DNA from: Paraburkholderia sp. BL21I4N1 | GTDB lineage: Bacteria > Pseudomonadota > Gammaproteobacteria > Burkholderiales > Burkholderiaceae | Direction: 5' to 3' | Length of the DNA: 64,000 nt | NCBI RefSeq assembly: GCF_002973525.1 | Contig: NZ_PVEN01000013.1 | Span: forward strand, 148,655 to 212,654 | Shown here: in pieces, positions 25,082 through 33,878 of the stretch | Layout of the letters: the number at the start of each line of letters is the position of its first letter | Position numbering within the stretch: position 1 is the first letter of the stretch | The notes under the pieces: model-generated | Database searches by the model: none | What the model was told of the DNA's origin: nothing | The model's input: only the letters and a program-made list of their open reading frames with translations | Translations under genes and position numbers: made by a program

Positions 25082-26596
25082 CTACCTCGACGTGTCGATG
25101 ACGTGGGGCGTGGCGCCGAGCAGCGCGGTGCCGCCGCGGTACGACGGCAGGCCGGACAGCACCCCCTCGAAGTCGCGCAGCGCATCGCCCACTTCCACAC
25201 CGTTGGAACTGAGCCGGAATTGACGGATCGAGCGTTCGTGCGCATTGGCGCGGCTCTTCACGGCGGTCACCGCGGTCAGCACTTCGCCGTGGTGTTCGAA
25301 ATAGCGGAACAGCACGACCACGTCGCTGAGGTAGCTGATGTCGATATCGCTTTGCACTTCGCCGATGATGCCGTGCTGCCCCAGCACCAGCATCGTGACG
25401 ACGCCCTGCTGGTTCAGATAGCCGAGCAGCTCGTGCATTTGCAGCAGCAGATAGCGTTCGCCGGGCATGGCCTGCAAATAGGCGTTCAAGCTGTCGATGG
25501 CGACGTATTTGACGCCTTTGTTCTCCACCGAGTTGCGCACGTCGCTCGCGAACTCGCCCGGCGAGATTTCCGCCGGATCGATCTGGCGCAATGTCAGCAG
25601 GCCGCTTTCCACGTGCGGCGCGAGGTACATGCCGAGCGTCGCGCAGCGAACGATCAGCGTGGTGAGCGTTTCGTCGAACACGTAGTAGACGCAACGTTCA
25701 CCCCGCTCCAACGCCGCGATCAGACACGACACCACGGTGGTGGTTTTGCCCACGCCCGAAGGGCCTATCATCAGCGCGTTGGTGCCGGGAATCAGGCCGC
25801 CGCCGAGCAGCGCGTCGAGGCCCGGCGTGCCGGTACTGAGCACGTCGGTGAGGAAGTCCGTGTGGTGCTCGGCGGCAACCAGCCGCGGATACACGCTAAT
25901 GCCGCCCGTGTCGAGCGTGAAGTCGTGGTAGCCCTCGCGGAACTTGATGCCGCGCATCTTGGCGATGCGCATGCGCCGGCGGTTGCCGCCGTAGTCGTGC
26001 ACGAGGTTGTCGAGTGTGACCACGCCGTGCGCGATGCTGTGCAGTTGCACGTCGCCGGGATCGGTCGCGTTGTCGTCGAGCAGCAGCACCGTGCATTCGC
26101 GGGTGGCGAAATAGCGTTTGAGCGCGAGAATTTGCCGCCGGTAGCGCAGCGGGTTCTGCGATAGCAGACGTAATTCCGAAAGGCTGTCGAGCACGATGCG
26201 CGCGGGTTTGAGTTCATCGACCTGCTGGATCACGCTGCGCACGGTCTCGCCAAGTTCGACTTCGGCCGGGTGCAGCACGGTCTGCTCGTACTGCGGATCG
26301 AGGCCTTCGTCGGAGAGCAGTTCGAGGATCGTAAACCGGCTGATGTCCCAGCCATGGCTTGCGGCGACCGAGATCAACTCGTCGCGGGTTTCGGACAGGG
26401 TGATGTACAGGCCGACCTGTCCTTCTTCGACACCCTCAAGTAAGAATTGCAACGCCAGGGTAGTTTTACCTGTACCGGGCGCGCCCTCCACGAGGTACAT
26501 GCGGTGAGGCGTGAGACCGCCTCCGAGGATGTCGTCGATGCCTTCGATCCCGGAAGAAAGGCGGCCCTTCTGATTGGCGGCGAGTTGGTTTGACAT
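25082..26596 (-). CDS. KaiC-like double-domain RecA ATPase
   Basis: A 504-residue protein with two KaiC domains, the full length of cyanobacterial KaiC. Walker A motifs are GAPGTGKTT (38-46) and GPSGVGKTT (from 278). The second domain keeps the DISYLSDVVVLFRYFE region that matches the KaiC autophosphorylation site; the Ser is kept (421), while the adjacent Thr is Tyr422. The C-terminal GVLSG segment is also kept. KaiA and KaiB are not in the window, so a circadian clock is not implied; outside cyanobacteria such proteins are linked to stress or signalling. It precedes and is cotranscribed with a hybrid histidine kinase. No clear ribosome binding site is seen. Confidence 0.9.
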   Translation of the reverse strand: MSNQLAANQKGRLSSGIEGIDDILGGGLTPHRMYLVEGAPGTGKTTLALQFLLEGVEEGQVGLYITLSETRDELISVAASHGWDISRFTILELLSDEGLDPQYEQTVLHPAEVELGETVRSVIQQVDELKPARIVLDSLSELRLLSQNPLRYRRQILALKRYFATRECTVLLLDDNATDPGDVQLHSIAHGVVTLDNLVHDYGGNRRRMRIAKMRGIKFREGYHDFTLDTGGISVYPRLVAAEHHTDFLTDVLSTGTPGLDALLGGGLIPGTNALMIGPSGVGKTTTVVSCLIAALERGERCVYYVFDETLTTLIVRCATLGMYLAPHVESGLLTLRQIDPAEISPGEFASDVRNSVENKGVKYVAIDSLNAYLQAMPGERYLLLQMHELLGYLNQQGVVTMLVLGQHGIIGEVQSDIDISYLSDVVVLFRYFEHHGEVLTAVTAVKSRANAHERSIRQFRLSSNGVEVGDALRDFEGVLSGLPSYRGGTALLGATPHVIDTSR

Positions 26597-26716
26597 GGCG
26601 TGTGGTTCGCGTCATTGAATGACCGGCAATTGCAATTGCCCGGCCGGTACGGCGAGGCTGCAATTAATGTGCCTATCCGCATGGCCAAGGGCTTGCCCCG
26701 CGCGAGTCACCATGAC

Positions 26717-27625
26717 CTACTCGTGCGCGCGTGCCGTCACCAACTGAATGAAGCGCGTCGCCGCGCTGTTCTGCAGCGCCGCGGGGTAGGCCAGATGCAA
26801 GGGCGCACTCAGCCTGGAAGGGTTGGCGAGCGTGCAATACACGGTGCCGACCTGGTCGTAACGTTGCATCGACGCGGGCACCAGCGTCACGCCCAAACCG
26901 GCCGCGACGAGGTTGATGCCGGACACCATGCGCGGCACTTCGCGCGCGATTCGCGGCACGAAGCCGGCCTGCCGGCAAGCGGCGAGGATGTCGGCATACA
27001 TGCCGGGCGCGCCTGGCCGCCGGACCAGGATGAAGTCCTCCTGTGCCAGCGCTTTCAACGACACCTGGGGACGCTTCTTGCCCGCGCCTTTGAGCAGGGG
27101 GTGCCCGGCCGGCAATACCACGACCATCGGCTCGTCGAGCAGCAGGTCGAACGCCACGCCTTCGCGCGCGTCGACCGGTTTGCGGAGAAACGCGGCCTGG
27201 ATCTGACCTGCGGCCAGACGCTCGATGATTTCCGCCGCGTTGAGCTCGGCCAGTTCCACGGCCACCTCCGGACATACCGCCCGGAACGCGCGGATCGCCT
27301 CGGTCGTGAACGGATGAAACGCGGCCGAGCTGGTCAGCCCGATCGAAATCGTGCCGAGTTCGCCGCGCGCAATCCGGTTGGCTTTCTCCACCGACTGCTG
27401 AAGCTCGTGCAACAGACGTTGCGAGTCTTCCGCAAACGCCTGGCCCGCCGGTGTCAACGTCACGCCGCGCGGCATGCGAACGAACAGCTCGAAGCCGATC
27501 TCTTCTTCCAGCGCGCGAATCTGTTGCGATAGCGGCGGCTGCTGCATGGCCAGCCGTTCAGCGGCGCGCGTGAATTGGCCTTCTTCGGCGACCGCCAGAA
27601 AGTAGCGCAGATGACGCAGTTCCAT
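26717..27625 (-). CDS. LysR-type transcriptional regulator
   Basis: A 302-residue regulator. The N-terminal helix-turn-helix is typical (MELRHLRYFLAVAEEGQFTR, LSQQIRALEEEIGFELF), followed by a linker helix and a periplasmic-binding-like effector domain (GELGTISIGLTSSAAFHPF). The start at 27625 has GGAG upstream; the frame extends to 27670 without support. It is divergent from the porin-hydrolase-transporter genes across about 200 bases, so it most likely controls them in response to a pathway intermediate. It resembles the BenM/CatM branch used for aromatic catabolism, but the effector cannot be named. Confidence 0.9.
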   Translation of the reverse strand: MELRHLRYFLAVAEEGQFTRAAERLAMQQPPLSQQIRALEEEIGFELFVRMPRGVTLTPAGQAFAEDSQRLLHELQQSVEKANRIARGELGTISIGLTSSAAFHPFTTEAIRAFRAVCPEVAVELAELNAAEIIERLAAGQIQAAFLRKPVDAREGVAFDLLLDEPMVVVLPAGHPLLKGAGKKRPQVSLKALAQEDFILVRRPGAPGMYADILAACRQAGFVPRIAREVPRMVSGINLVAAGLGVTLVPASMQRYDQVGTVYCTLANPSRLSAPLHLAYPAALQNSAATRFIQLVTARAHE

Positions 27626-27692
27626 GATGTTCCGTCTCCCGGGCGCGCGGTGCACGCCACCCCATGCCATATTTAATATATATGGACGATGC

Positions 27693-27710
27693 GTAAAACA
27701 GGTATTTTAC
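27693..27710. promoter_or_regulatory. Candidate LysR operator
   Basis: GTAAAA (27693-27698) and TTTTAC (27705-27710) form a 6+6 inverted repeat in an AT-rich patch between the divergent LysR and porin genes. Interrupted AT-rich dyads of this kind are what LysR regulators recognise. The call rests on symmetry and position only. Confidence 0.4.
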
Positions 27711-27824
27711 ATTTACCACGGCCAATCCTACGATCTCGTTCATCGCATCGACCGATGCCTGTGCCGCCCCGGGCGAGCAGGCGGATCACGTTGCGACATA
27801 AAACAAAATCGACCGGAGACGTCA

Positions 27825-28880
27825 GTGAAAAAACAATATGCGGTGGCTGCCCTGGCCATGATGGGTTGCGCGGGCGCGCAGGCGCAGGCCTCGGTTACGT
27901 TGTACGGCCTGATCGACACCAACCTCGAATTCCTCAACCATGCGGGTGCTAGTGGCGGATCGCTAGTGCGGGAGAATTCCGGCGGTCTGAGCAATTCGCG
28001 CTTCGGTTTTCGCGGCACGGAAGATCTCGGCGGCGGCAACAAGGCGTTCTTTATTCTCGAGGCCGGATTCAACGGTAACGACGGCACCAATGCGACCGCA
28101 GGCGTGCTGTTCAATCGCACTGCGGCGGTGGGTGTCGCGAACGACGCCTACGGCGCTTTGTCGGCGGGTTTGCAGTACACGGCGATGTACGACACGTTGA
28201 TCAAATATGACCCGATGGTTTTCGGCCAGCAGTACACGTGGATGCCCACCACCGGCTCCGTGGACAGCTTTTCGTTCAAGGCCCGCGTGAACAATTCGGT
28301 CAAGTACGTGGGCCACTTCGGCGGTTTGACGGCCACGGGGGTGTACAGCTTCGGCGGCACGGCGGATTCGTTTCAGAGCAGTGCCGCGTACGGCGGCGCG
28401 CTCGACTACGATAGCGGCAGTTTCGCGGCGGCGCTCGCCTACGACTACCGCAACGGCGCGATCAATTCCACCGGCATGTGGACCAAATCGCGCAACTGGA
28501 GTGCGTCGGCGCGTGAACAGGTCGGCGATTTCACGGTGATGGGCGGCTACGAGCACTATCTGTACAACCCGACCAAGGGCGCGACCGTGTCGTCGGCATT
28601 ATGGTTCGGCGGTCTGCGCTATCTGATTGCGCCACAGTTTCGCGTGACGGTCGCCGAGTATTACCAGAGCAACAAGGCGGCCAACGTGTCGAACTCGTTG
28701 ATGAGCGTGCTGGGTGCGGACTATATTCTGTCGAAGCGAACCGATGTGTACGCAACCGTCGCCTACGCCGCATCCACGCGCTACGCCAACGACAAATACA
28801 CGCAGGTCGGTTTGACGAGCGACACCGCATTCGGTCCGAATCAGACCGGCGTGACGCTCGGTATCCGCCACCGGTTTTGA
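27825..28880 (+). CDS. General porin, Burkholderia OmpC-like
   Basis: A 351-residue outer-membrane porin of the 16-strand gram-negative family. The signal peptide ends AGAQA, and the mature chain begins with SVTLYGLIDTNLEFL. It contains NSRFGFRGTEDLGGGNKAFF, the conserved loop-3 region and a C-terminal GIRHRF ending in Phe for BAM recognition. The GTG start at 27825 has GGAG six bases upstream; longer in-frame extensions lack one. Position between the LysR gene and an exported hydrolase suggests it admits the substrate of this module. Confidence 0.92.
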   Translation: MKKQYAVAALAMMGCAGAQAQASVTLYGLIDTNLEFLNHAGASGGSLVRENSGGLSNSRFGFRGTEDLGGGNKAFFILEAGFNGNDGTNATAGVLFNRTAAVGVANDAYGALSAGLQYTAMYDTLIKYDPMVFGQQYTWMPTTGSVDSFSFKARVNNSVKYVGHFGGLTATGVYSFGGTADSFQSSAAYGGALDYDSGSFAAALAYDYRNGAINSTGMWTKSRNWSASAREQVGDFTVMGGYEHYLYNPTKGATVSSALWFGGLRYLIAPQFRVTVAEYYQSNKAANVSNSLMSVLGADYILSKRTDVYATVAYAASTRYANDKYTQVGLTSDTAFGPNQTGVTLGIRHRF

Positions 28881-28963
28881 GCGATCGGGCTTTTCAACGA
28901 CGGATTCGACGATGCGCCGCGTTCAAGTCTCAAGACAGCGCACGGTAATCAGGAGCTAGCGGC

Positions 28964-30040
28964 ATGACCTTTTCTCTCTCACGACGCGCCGCGACACTAT
29001 GCGCTGCAGCAGGCGTGACCGTTTTGACGGCGTTCGCGCAACCGGCGTTGGCGGTTCACGCGTACAAGGCACATTTGAGGCCGGTCGCGGTGATCTCCGA
29101 CACGCGGTTCACGATCGACACGCCGCAAGGGCATGCCGAATTTCCGCTGTATCTGTCGAAGGACTGGAACGTCGCGCAGCCCCAGGTGACACGGGCGGTG
29201 ATCGTGATCCACGGCAAGCTGCGTAACGCCGACGTGTACTACCGCACCGCGCAGAATGCCCGCGACGCCGCGCATGCCGATCCCGACGCCACGCTGCTGA
29301 TCGCGCCGCAATTCCTCGCCAACCTCGATCTACGTGTGCATGACGAACCCGCCGACATGCTGCGCTGGACCGGCGACGCCTGGATGGGCGGCGAAGCGGC
29401 ACGCGCGCCGCTGCCGATCGGTTCGTACGAAGTACTGGACGCGATCGTCGCGCGACTCGCCGATCGCAAGCTGTTCCCGAATCTGCGGCACGTGGTGTTC
29501 GCCGGCCATTCGGGCGGCGGCCAGGTGGTGCAGCGCTACGCGGTCGCCGGACGCAACATTGCCGCACTGACTGGCGAAGGCATCGACGTGCGATACGTGG
29601 TGGCGAGTCCGTCCACCTACGCTTACTTCGACGCATCGAGGCCCAACGCCCAAGGTGTCGCCGCACCGTTCGACGCCGCGCAATGCCCCGACTTCAATCA
29701 ATGGAAGTACGGCATGGACAACCGCCCGCCGTATCTCGACGACCGCTCCCCCGCGCAACTCGAAGCGGGCTACGCGGCGCGCCGGATCGACTATCTCGTC
29801 GGCGGCGCGGACGACGATCCCCAGCAAAGCGCGCTCGACAGATCCTGCGCGGCGGAAGCGCAAGGACCGCAGCGCGTGGCGCGCGCGATGGCGTATTACG
29901 CGTATATGCAGTCGCGTCATCCGCAGGGTTTGAATCAGCGCTTTCATATCGTGCCGGGTGTCGGTCACGACGGCGCGCGGATGCTGACGTCGGTGTGCGC
30001 GTTGTCGGCCATGTTCGGAACCGAGGGGTGCGAGCCATGA
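28964..30040 (+). CDS. Exported alpha/beta hydrolase-like protein
   Basis: A 358-residue protein with a Sec signal peptide (ending near QPALA). The catalytic serine is in FAGHSGGGQVVQRYA, the oxyanion region in VIVIHGKLRNADVYY, and a conserved late histidine in VPGVGHDGARM. It is closely similar to the cytosolic protein at 31416-32441 over the whole hydrolase part (for example GHSGGGQVVQRYAV and YFDA in both), so the two are paralogues. The stop overlaps the MHS transporter start by four bases (ATGA). It probably hydrolyses an ester or amide in the periplasm before transport. The substrate is unknown. Confidence 0.8.
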   Translation: MTFSLSRRAATLCAAAGVTVLTAFAQPALAVHAYKAHLRPVAVISDTRFTIDTPQGHAEFPLYLSKDWNVAQPQVTRAVIVIHGKLRNADVYYRTAQNARDAAHADPDATLLIAPQFLANLDLRVHDEPADMLRWTGDAWMGGEAARAPLPIGSYEVLDAIVARLADRKLFPNLRHVVFAGHSGGGQVVQRYAVAGRNIAALTGEGIDVRYVVASPSTYAYFDASRPNAQGVAAPFDAAQCPDFNQWKYGMDNRPPYLDDRSPAQLEAGYAARRIDYLVGGADDDPQQSALDRSCAAEAQGPQRVARAMAYYAYMQSRHPQGLNQRFHIVPGVGHDGARMLTSVCALSAMFGTEGCEP

Positions 30041-31395
30041 ACGAGGCAGCCTTCGATCGGCGCGACGACGCGCTGTCCAGTGCCGATCCTTCGAGCGTGC
30101 TGAGCCCGGCCATGGTGCGGCGCGCGATCTTCGCGTCCGTGCTCGGCAACGGCCTCGAATGGTTCGACTTTCTGATCTACGGTTACTTCGCGAAGATCAT
30201 CGCGCAAGTGTTCTTTCCCGGTGGCAGCGGCTTCGTGTCGATCATGCTGACGCTCGCCACGTTCGCCGTCGGTTTTATCGTGCGGCCGATCGGCGGCATT
30301 CTGCTCGGCGTATACGCGGACCGGGCGGGACGTCGCAAGGCGCTCTCGCTGCTGATCATTTCGATGGCCGCCAGCACGCTGCTGATGGGGCTCACGCCGA
30401 GCTATGCGCGGATCGGTATCGCGGCGCCGCTGCTCGTCGTGCTGGCGCGCTTGCTTCAAGGGCTCTCGGTGGGCGGGCAGTTCGCGACGGCATCCGCGAT
30501 GCTGGTCGAGTACGCGCCGCCGCACAAGAAGATGTTCTATGGCAGCTTCAACATGTCGGCGCAGGCGTTCGCGTTGCTGCTGTCGTCCGGCGTCGGCTAT
30601 CTGCTGACCACGCAGTTGACGCATGAACAACTGGTGGCGTGGGGTTGGCGTCTGCCGTTTCTGTTCGGCGCGCTGGCCGGTCCGTTCGGCTTTTATATCC
30701 GCCATCGCGTGGCGGAGTCGCCCGAGTTCGAGCGGCTGCTCGAGCATCAGGAGAAGCCGCCGCGCGTCACGATCCGACAGTTCTTCCGCGACAACGGCGA
30801 TGCGGCGATCTGCGCGATGGGCGTGATTATCGTCGGGGCGGCGACGAATTATGTGTGGCACTCGTATCTGTCGGTGTATGTCGAGCGGCAATTGCATTTG
30901 CCGCTGTCTACGGCGTTGCTGGGTGCGTTCGTGTCGGGAGCGTTGAATCTGTTTCTGTTTCCGTTGTCGGGCAAGCTCGCCGATCGTTACGGCGCTTACC
31001 GCCTGTTCTATCCGATCGTGATCGCGTGGATGGTGTGCGTGTATCCGCTCTATCACTTCGTCGTGACCAATCCGACGCCTGGGCATCTGTTCATTGCGCA
31101 GATGGTCGCCACGGTGTTTCTCGCGGCAATGTCCGGCGCGCATCCGGGGATGCTCGCGACGCTTTTCCCGGTGCGTAGCCGCTCGGCGGGTGTGGCGCTG
31201 TCGTACAACATTGCGGTGACGCTGTTCGGCGGCATGGCGCCGCTGACTATTACCGGTTTGACGCGCGTCACGGGCAGCAGTCTCACGCCGGCGTTTTACC
31301 TGATTTTTGCCGGTTTCGTGTCGCTGGCGATGGTGTATTTCACGCGTGCCGGGCGAGCGCACGGCGGCGTGGCGGCGAGGCCCGCCACTCATTAG
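30037..31395 (+). CDS. MFS transporter, metabolite:H+ symporter (MHS) family
   Basis: A 452-residue transporter with twelve membrane segments. The MHS signature is clear in LGNGLEWFDFLIYGYFAK and the loop motif in RPIGGILLGVYADRAGRRKA. Relatives import carboxylates such as citrate, alpha-ketoglutarate, or shikimate with protons. Its ATG overlaps the preceding hydrolase stop, and a GAGGGG ribosome binding site precedes it. The arrangement, exported hydrolase, transporter, cytosolic hydrolase, suggests it imports the acid released outside or an intact conjugate. Confidence 0.9.
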   Translation: MNEAAFDRRDDALSSADPSSVLSPAMVRRAIFASVLGNGLEWFDFLIYGYFAKIIAQVFFPGGSGFVSIMLTLATFAVGFIVRPIGGILLGVYADRAGRRKALSLLIISMAASTLLMGLTPSYARIGIAAPLLVVLARLLQGLSVGGQFATASAMLVEYAPPHKKMFYGSFNMSAQAFALLLSSGVGYLLTTQLTHEQLVAWGWRLPFLFGALAGPFGFYIRHRVAESPEFERLLEHQEKPPRVTIRQFFRDNGDAAICAMGVIIVGAATNYVWHSYLSVYVERQLHLPLSTALLGAFVSGALNLFLFPLSGKLADRYGAYRLFYPIVIAWMVCVYPLYHFVVTNPTPGHLFIAQMVATVFLAAMSGAHPGMLATLFPVRSRSAGVALSYNIAVTLFGGMAPLTITGLTRVTGSSLTPAFYLIFAGFVSLAMVYFTRAGRAHGGVAARPATH

Positions 31396-31415
31396 ATTAA
31401 CCACGAGCTTATTGC

Positions 31416-32441
31416 ATGACCCAGCCTTTGAACACGGACGACGAACGCGCGCCGAATGAACGCCCGGTCGCGGCGGTGGCTAGCCGCCATCTGAACGTCA
31501 CGACGCCGGCCGGCAGCGGCACGGTGCCGGTCTTCACGAACGGCGACTGGCTTGCGCCGACGCGCGCCGTGCGGCGCGCGGTGATTCTGATTCACGGACG
31601 TTTGCGCAACGGCGATACCTACTTCGATCTGGCGCAAAGCGCCTGCGAACTGGCCGGCGGCAGCGCAGACGATACCCTGCTGATCGTGCCGCAGTTTCTC
31701 GCCAGTGCCGACGTGGAAGCGCATGATGTGCCGCCTTCCACGTTGCATTGGGAGTGGACCGGCTGGATGGGCGGCGACAACGCCGTCGGACCGGCGCCGC
31801 TCAGTTCGTTCGATGTGCTCGACGCGATTCTGGACACGCTCGCTTCGCGCGAGCAGTTCGCGTCGCTGACCGAGGTGGTAATCGCGGGGCATTCGGGCGG
31901 TGGGCAGGTCGTGCAGCGCTACGCGGTGGTCGCGCGCGGCGATGCGCCGCTGACGGCGCGCGGTATCGCGCTGCGTTATGTGGTGGCGAATCCTTCGTCG
32001 TATGTCTATTTCGATGCAATGCGGCCGGGGGCGTCGGGGGAATTCGCGACGTTCGATGCGGCGCTGTGCCCGTCGTTTAATCGCTGGAAGTATGGGCTCG
32101 AGGCTCTGCCCGCGTATGCAATGGGTGAGGGCGGGCTGGGTGACGACGGCGATGCCGCGGCGCTTCTCGAAGCGCGGTATGCGCAGCGTGACGTCACCGT
32201 GCTGCTAGGCGGCGCGGATTGCGATCCGCGGCATCCTGCGCTCGACCGGTCTTGCGCGGCGTTGACGCAAGGGGAACATCGCTTGGGGCGTGGACTCGCT
32301 TACGCGCGGTATATGGCGTTGCGTCATCCACAGGGGCTGGCGACGCATCGCACGTTCGTGATCGACGGTGTCGGGCATGACGCCAAGGGGATTTTTGCAT
32401 CGCCGCAAGGGCGCGCGGCGTTGTTCGGTGACGGAGCGTGA
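31416..32441 (+). CDS. Cytosolic alpha/beta hydrolase, paralogue of 28964-30040
   Basis: A 341-residue protein without a signal peptide. It shares with the exported paralogue the oxyanion region (VILIHGRLRNGDTYF), the nucleophile motif (IAGHSGGGQVVQRYA), the TGWMGGDN region, WKYGLE and the late histidine (IDGVGHDAKG). The lack of a leader places it in the cytoplasm. It lies 20 bases after the transporter and should belong to the same transcript. Having one copy on each side of the membrane implies sequential attack on the same kind of bond. No substrate can be named. Confidence 0.8.
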   Translation: MTQPLNTDDERAPNERPVAAVASRHLNVTTPAGSGTVPVFTNGDWLAPTRAVRRAVILIHGRLRNGDTYFDLAQSACELAGGSADDTLLIVPQFLASADVEAHDVPPSTLHWEWTGWMGGDNAVGPAPLSSFDVLDAILDTLASREQFASLTEVVIAGHSGGGQVVQRYAVVARGDAPLTARGIALRYVVANPSSYVYFDAMRPGASGEFATFDAALCPSFNRWKYGLEALPAYAMGEGGLGDDGDAAALLEARYAQRDVTVLLGGADCDPRHPALDRSCAALTQGEHRLGRGLAYARYMALRHPQGLATHRTFVIDGVGHDAKGIFASPQGRAALFGDGA

Positions 32442-32527
32442 TGCGGTTTCGAGCCGACCCGGATAGGCATGCGCCGTGCTACTCCTGATCGCGTTAGTGC
32501 TCCCACTCCTCGAAGGATCGCGCCGAC

Positions 32528-32983
32528 ATGACCAGGACCCGACTATTCTCCGCCACGCTTGCCGCTGCCTCTTTTTCGGCATGGGTTGCAGTCGTTTTGC
32601 CGTGCGGTAACGCTTATGCCGACGATGCCCCCAGCCCCTGCGCAGCGCTCAAACGCATCGTGGCGGCCGCGCCGGGCGGCCTGTCCTCGCTGACGCCTGA
32701 CGACGGCAAAGGTGTCGCGCAACCCTACGGCGACGACGCCCAATGTTCCGCCGGCCACGGCAGCTATCAATGCATGTGGACGCCGCACCACGACGCGGGC
32801 TCGAATGCGGATGCGCTGCAAGCCGTCGCGGCCGACGTCGCGTCCTGTTTGCCGGAGGCGACGCATGATCAGAATTCGCCTGCACGTCAGCATTTTTATG
32901 TTGGTGCGCCGGGCAAACGTACGGAAATCACGCTTGCGCCGACGGGCTCGAACAAGTTGCGGCTCGTTGTGTCGGGCAAGTGA
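32528..32983 (+). CDS. Exported protein of unknown function
   Basis: A 151-residue protein with a Sec signal peptide (ending near NAYADDA). The mature part of about 120 residues has four cysteines that could form two disulphides (SPCAALK, DAQCSA, YQCMW, ASCLPE) and no recognised domain. AAGGA precedes the start by ten bases. It could be a small periplasmic or secreted protein; nothing in the context assigns a role. Confidence 0.65.
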   Translation: MTRTRLFSATLAAASFSAWVAVVLPCGNAYADDAPSPCAALKRIVAAAPGGLSSLTPDDGKGVAQPYGDDAQCSAGHGSYQCMWTPHHDAGSNADALQAVAADVASCLPEATHDQNSPARQHFYVGAPGKRTEITLAPTGSNKLRLVVSGK

Positions 32984-33029
32984 TTGGCTCGGGTAGATGG
33001 CGCGTTTCCGTTGAGCTGACGCTCGACGG

Positions 33030-33635
33030 TTAGCGCGACGTGGCTGGCCACCAACTCCAGCCACGTCGCGAGTATCGAAGTTCAATCACCGAAAGCGGCG
33101 CGATCTCGATGCGTGGAAACACCGCGGGCGCAGCGCCAAGCACGGATACGATCGCGGCCCGCAGCACCGGCGCGTGCGTGACGGCGACCACGTTGTGTAT
33201 CTCGTTGGTCTGGGATACGTGGTTCGTCTGTTCACTTAGCGCTTCCAACCATTCCCCTGTCCGCGTCACGAGTTGACTGAACGACTCGCCGCCGGGCGCC
33301 GTCGCGTCTGGCTCGCGGGTCCATGCGGCGAGTTTTTCCGGTGCTTCGATCATGAGATCGGCGAGGCGCCGGCCATGCCAGTTGCCGTAGTGCATGTCCG
33401 CCAAATGCGCGTCGACTATCGCCGTCAGGCCCAAGGCTTGGGCCGTTTCGCGCGCGCAGGCGGCGGGGCTGACCAGGACGGTTGCATGATCGGGGGTCGA
33501 CAGAGAGGAACGCGCGGCCTGGATTTCAGCAAGGCCGCGTGGGTCGAGTGGAGCAAGTGAGTCGGCGGCGGGAAAGCGGCCTGCACGCATCGCGGCGGTC
33601 GAGGCGTGGCTAATCAGTAATAGCCGAATTTCCAT
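33030..33635 (-). CDS. Histidine phosphatase family protein (CobC-like)
   Basis: A 201-residue protein of the phosphoglycerate mutase-like fold. The N-terminal catalytic motif, normally RHG, reads ISHAST here: the histidine (His10) is kept but the arginine is serine. The second catalytic histidine is in VAVTHAPVLRA, and the GNWHGR and PGGESFSQLVTR regions match alpha-ribazole phosphatase (CobC). It is divergent from the B12-regulated cbtBA genes, which supports a cobalamin-related role. The start at 33635 has AAGGAA upstream; the earlier start at 33677 has no signal. Activity may be altered by the Arg-to-Ser change. Confidence 0.8.
   Translation of the reverse strand: MEIRLLLISHASTAAMRAGRFPAADSLAPLDPRGLAEIQAARSSLSTPDHATVLVSPAACARETAQALGLTAIVDAHLADMHYGNWHGRRLADLMIEAPEKLAAWTREPDATAPGGESFSQLVTRTGEWLEALSEQTNHVSQTNEIHNVVAVTHAPVLRAAIVSVLGAAPAVFPRIEIAPLSVIELRYSRRGWSWWPATSR
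33034..33070. repeat. Perfect 14-bp inverted repeat at the phosphatase 3' end
   Basis: CGCGACGTGGCTGG (33034-33047) and its exact complement (33057-33070) flank a 9-base centre. It overlaps the last codons of the phosphatase gene and lies 50 bases after the exported protein's stop. It could end transcription of either gene as a strong hairpin, although no T-run follows on either side. Confidence 0.5.
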
Positions 33636-33734
33636 ACTGCTGGGTTTCCTTGCAATTGGCGCCCGGATCGAAGCCATGCATTCGCGCGCGAGCCTTGCGT
33701 TGCCGAAGGCCGGAGTTTAACGCGTAGAATAGCG

Positions 33735-33835
33735 GCATTGCGAATGCTCGGAAGCCGGTGAAAGCCCGGCGCGGTCGCGCCACTGTAATTGGCCTCTCTT
33801 GCCAAAAGCCAGACCTGAGCTTCGCGTACTTCCTC
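33735..33835 (+). promoter_or_regulatory. Cobalamin riboswitch (B12 element)
   Basis: The conserved B12-riboswitch core is present: GAAGCCGGTGAAAGCCCGGC, then GGTCGCGCCACTGTAATT, and AAGCCAGACCTGAGC closing the aptamer. It lies upstream of cbtB in the sense orientation. Downstream, GGGG (33850-33853) and CCCC (33861-33864) can pair next to the AGGAG ribosome binding site (33865-33869), giving a plausible expression platform that blocks translation when adenosylcobalamin is bound. A TAGAAT box at 33725-33730 could be the -10. The aptamer borders are approximate. Confidence 0.9.
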
Positions 33836-33878
33836 TGCAATCGACTATCGGGGCGCGTTACCCCAGGAGATGTCCACC

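Noticed and set aside
25082..26596. A complete Kai circadian clock
   Set aside because: Only a KaiC-like gene is present; no kaiA or kaiB is in the window, and one of the two key phospho-residues is changed.
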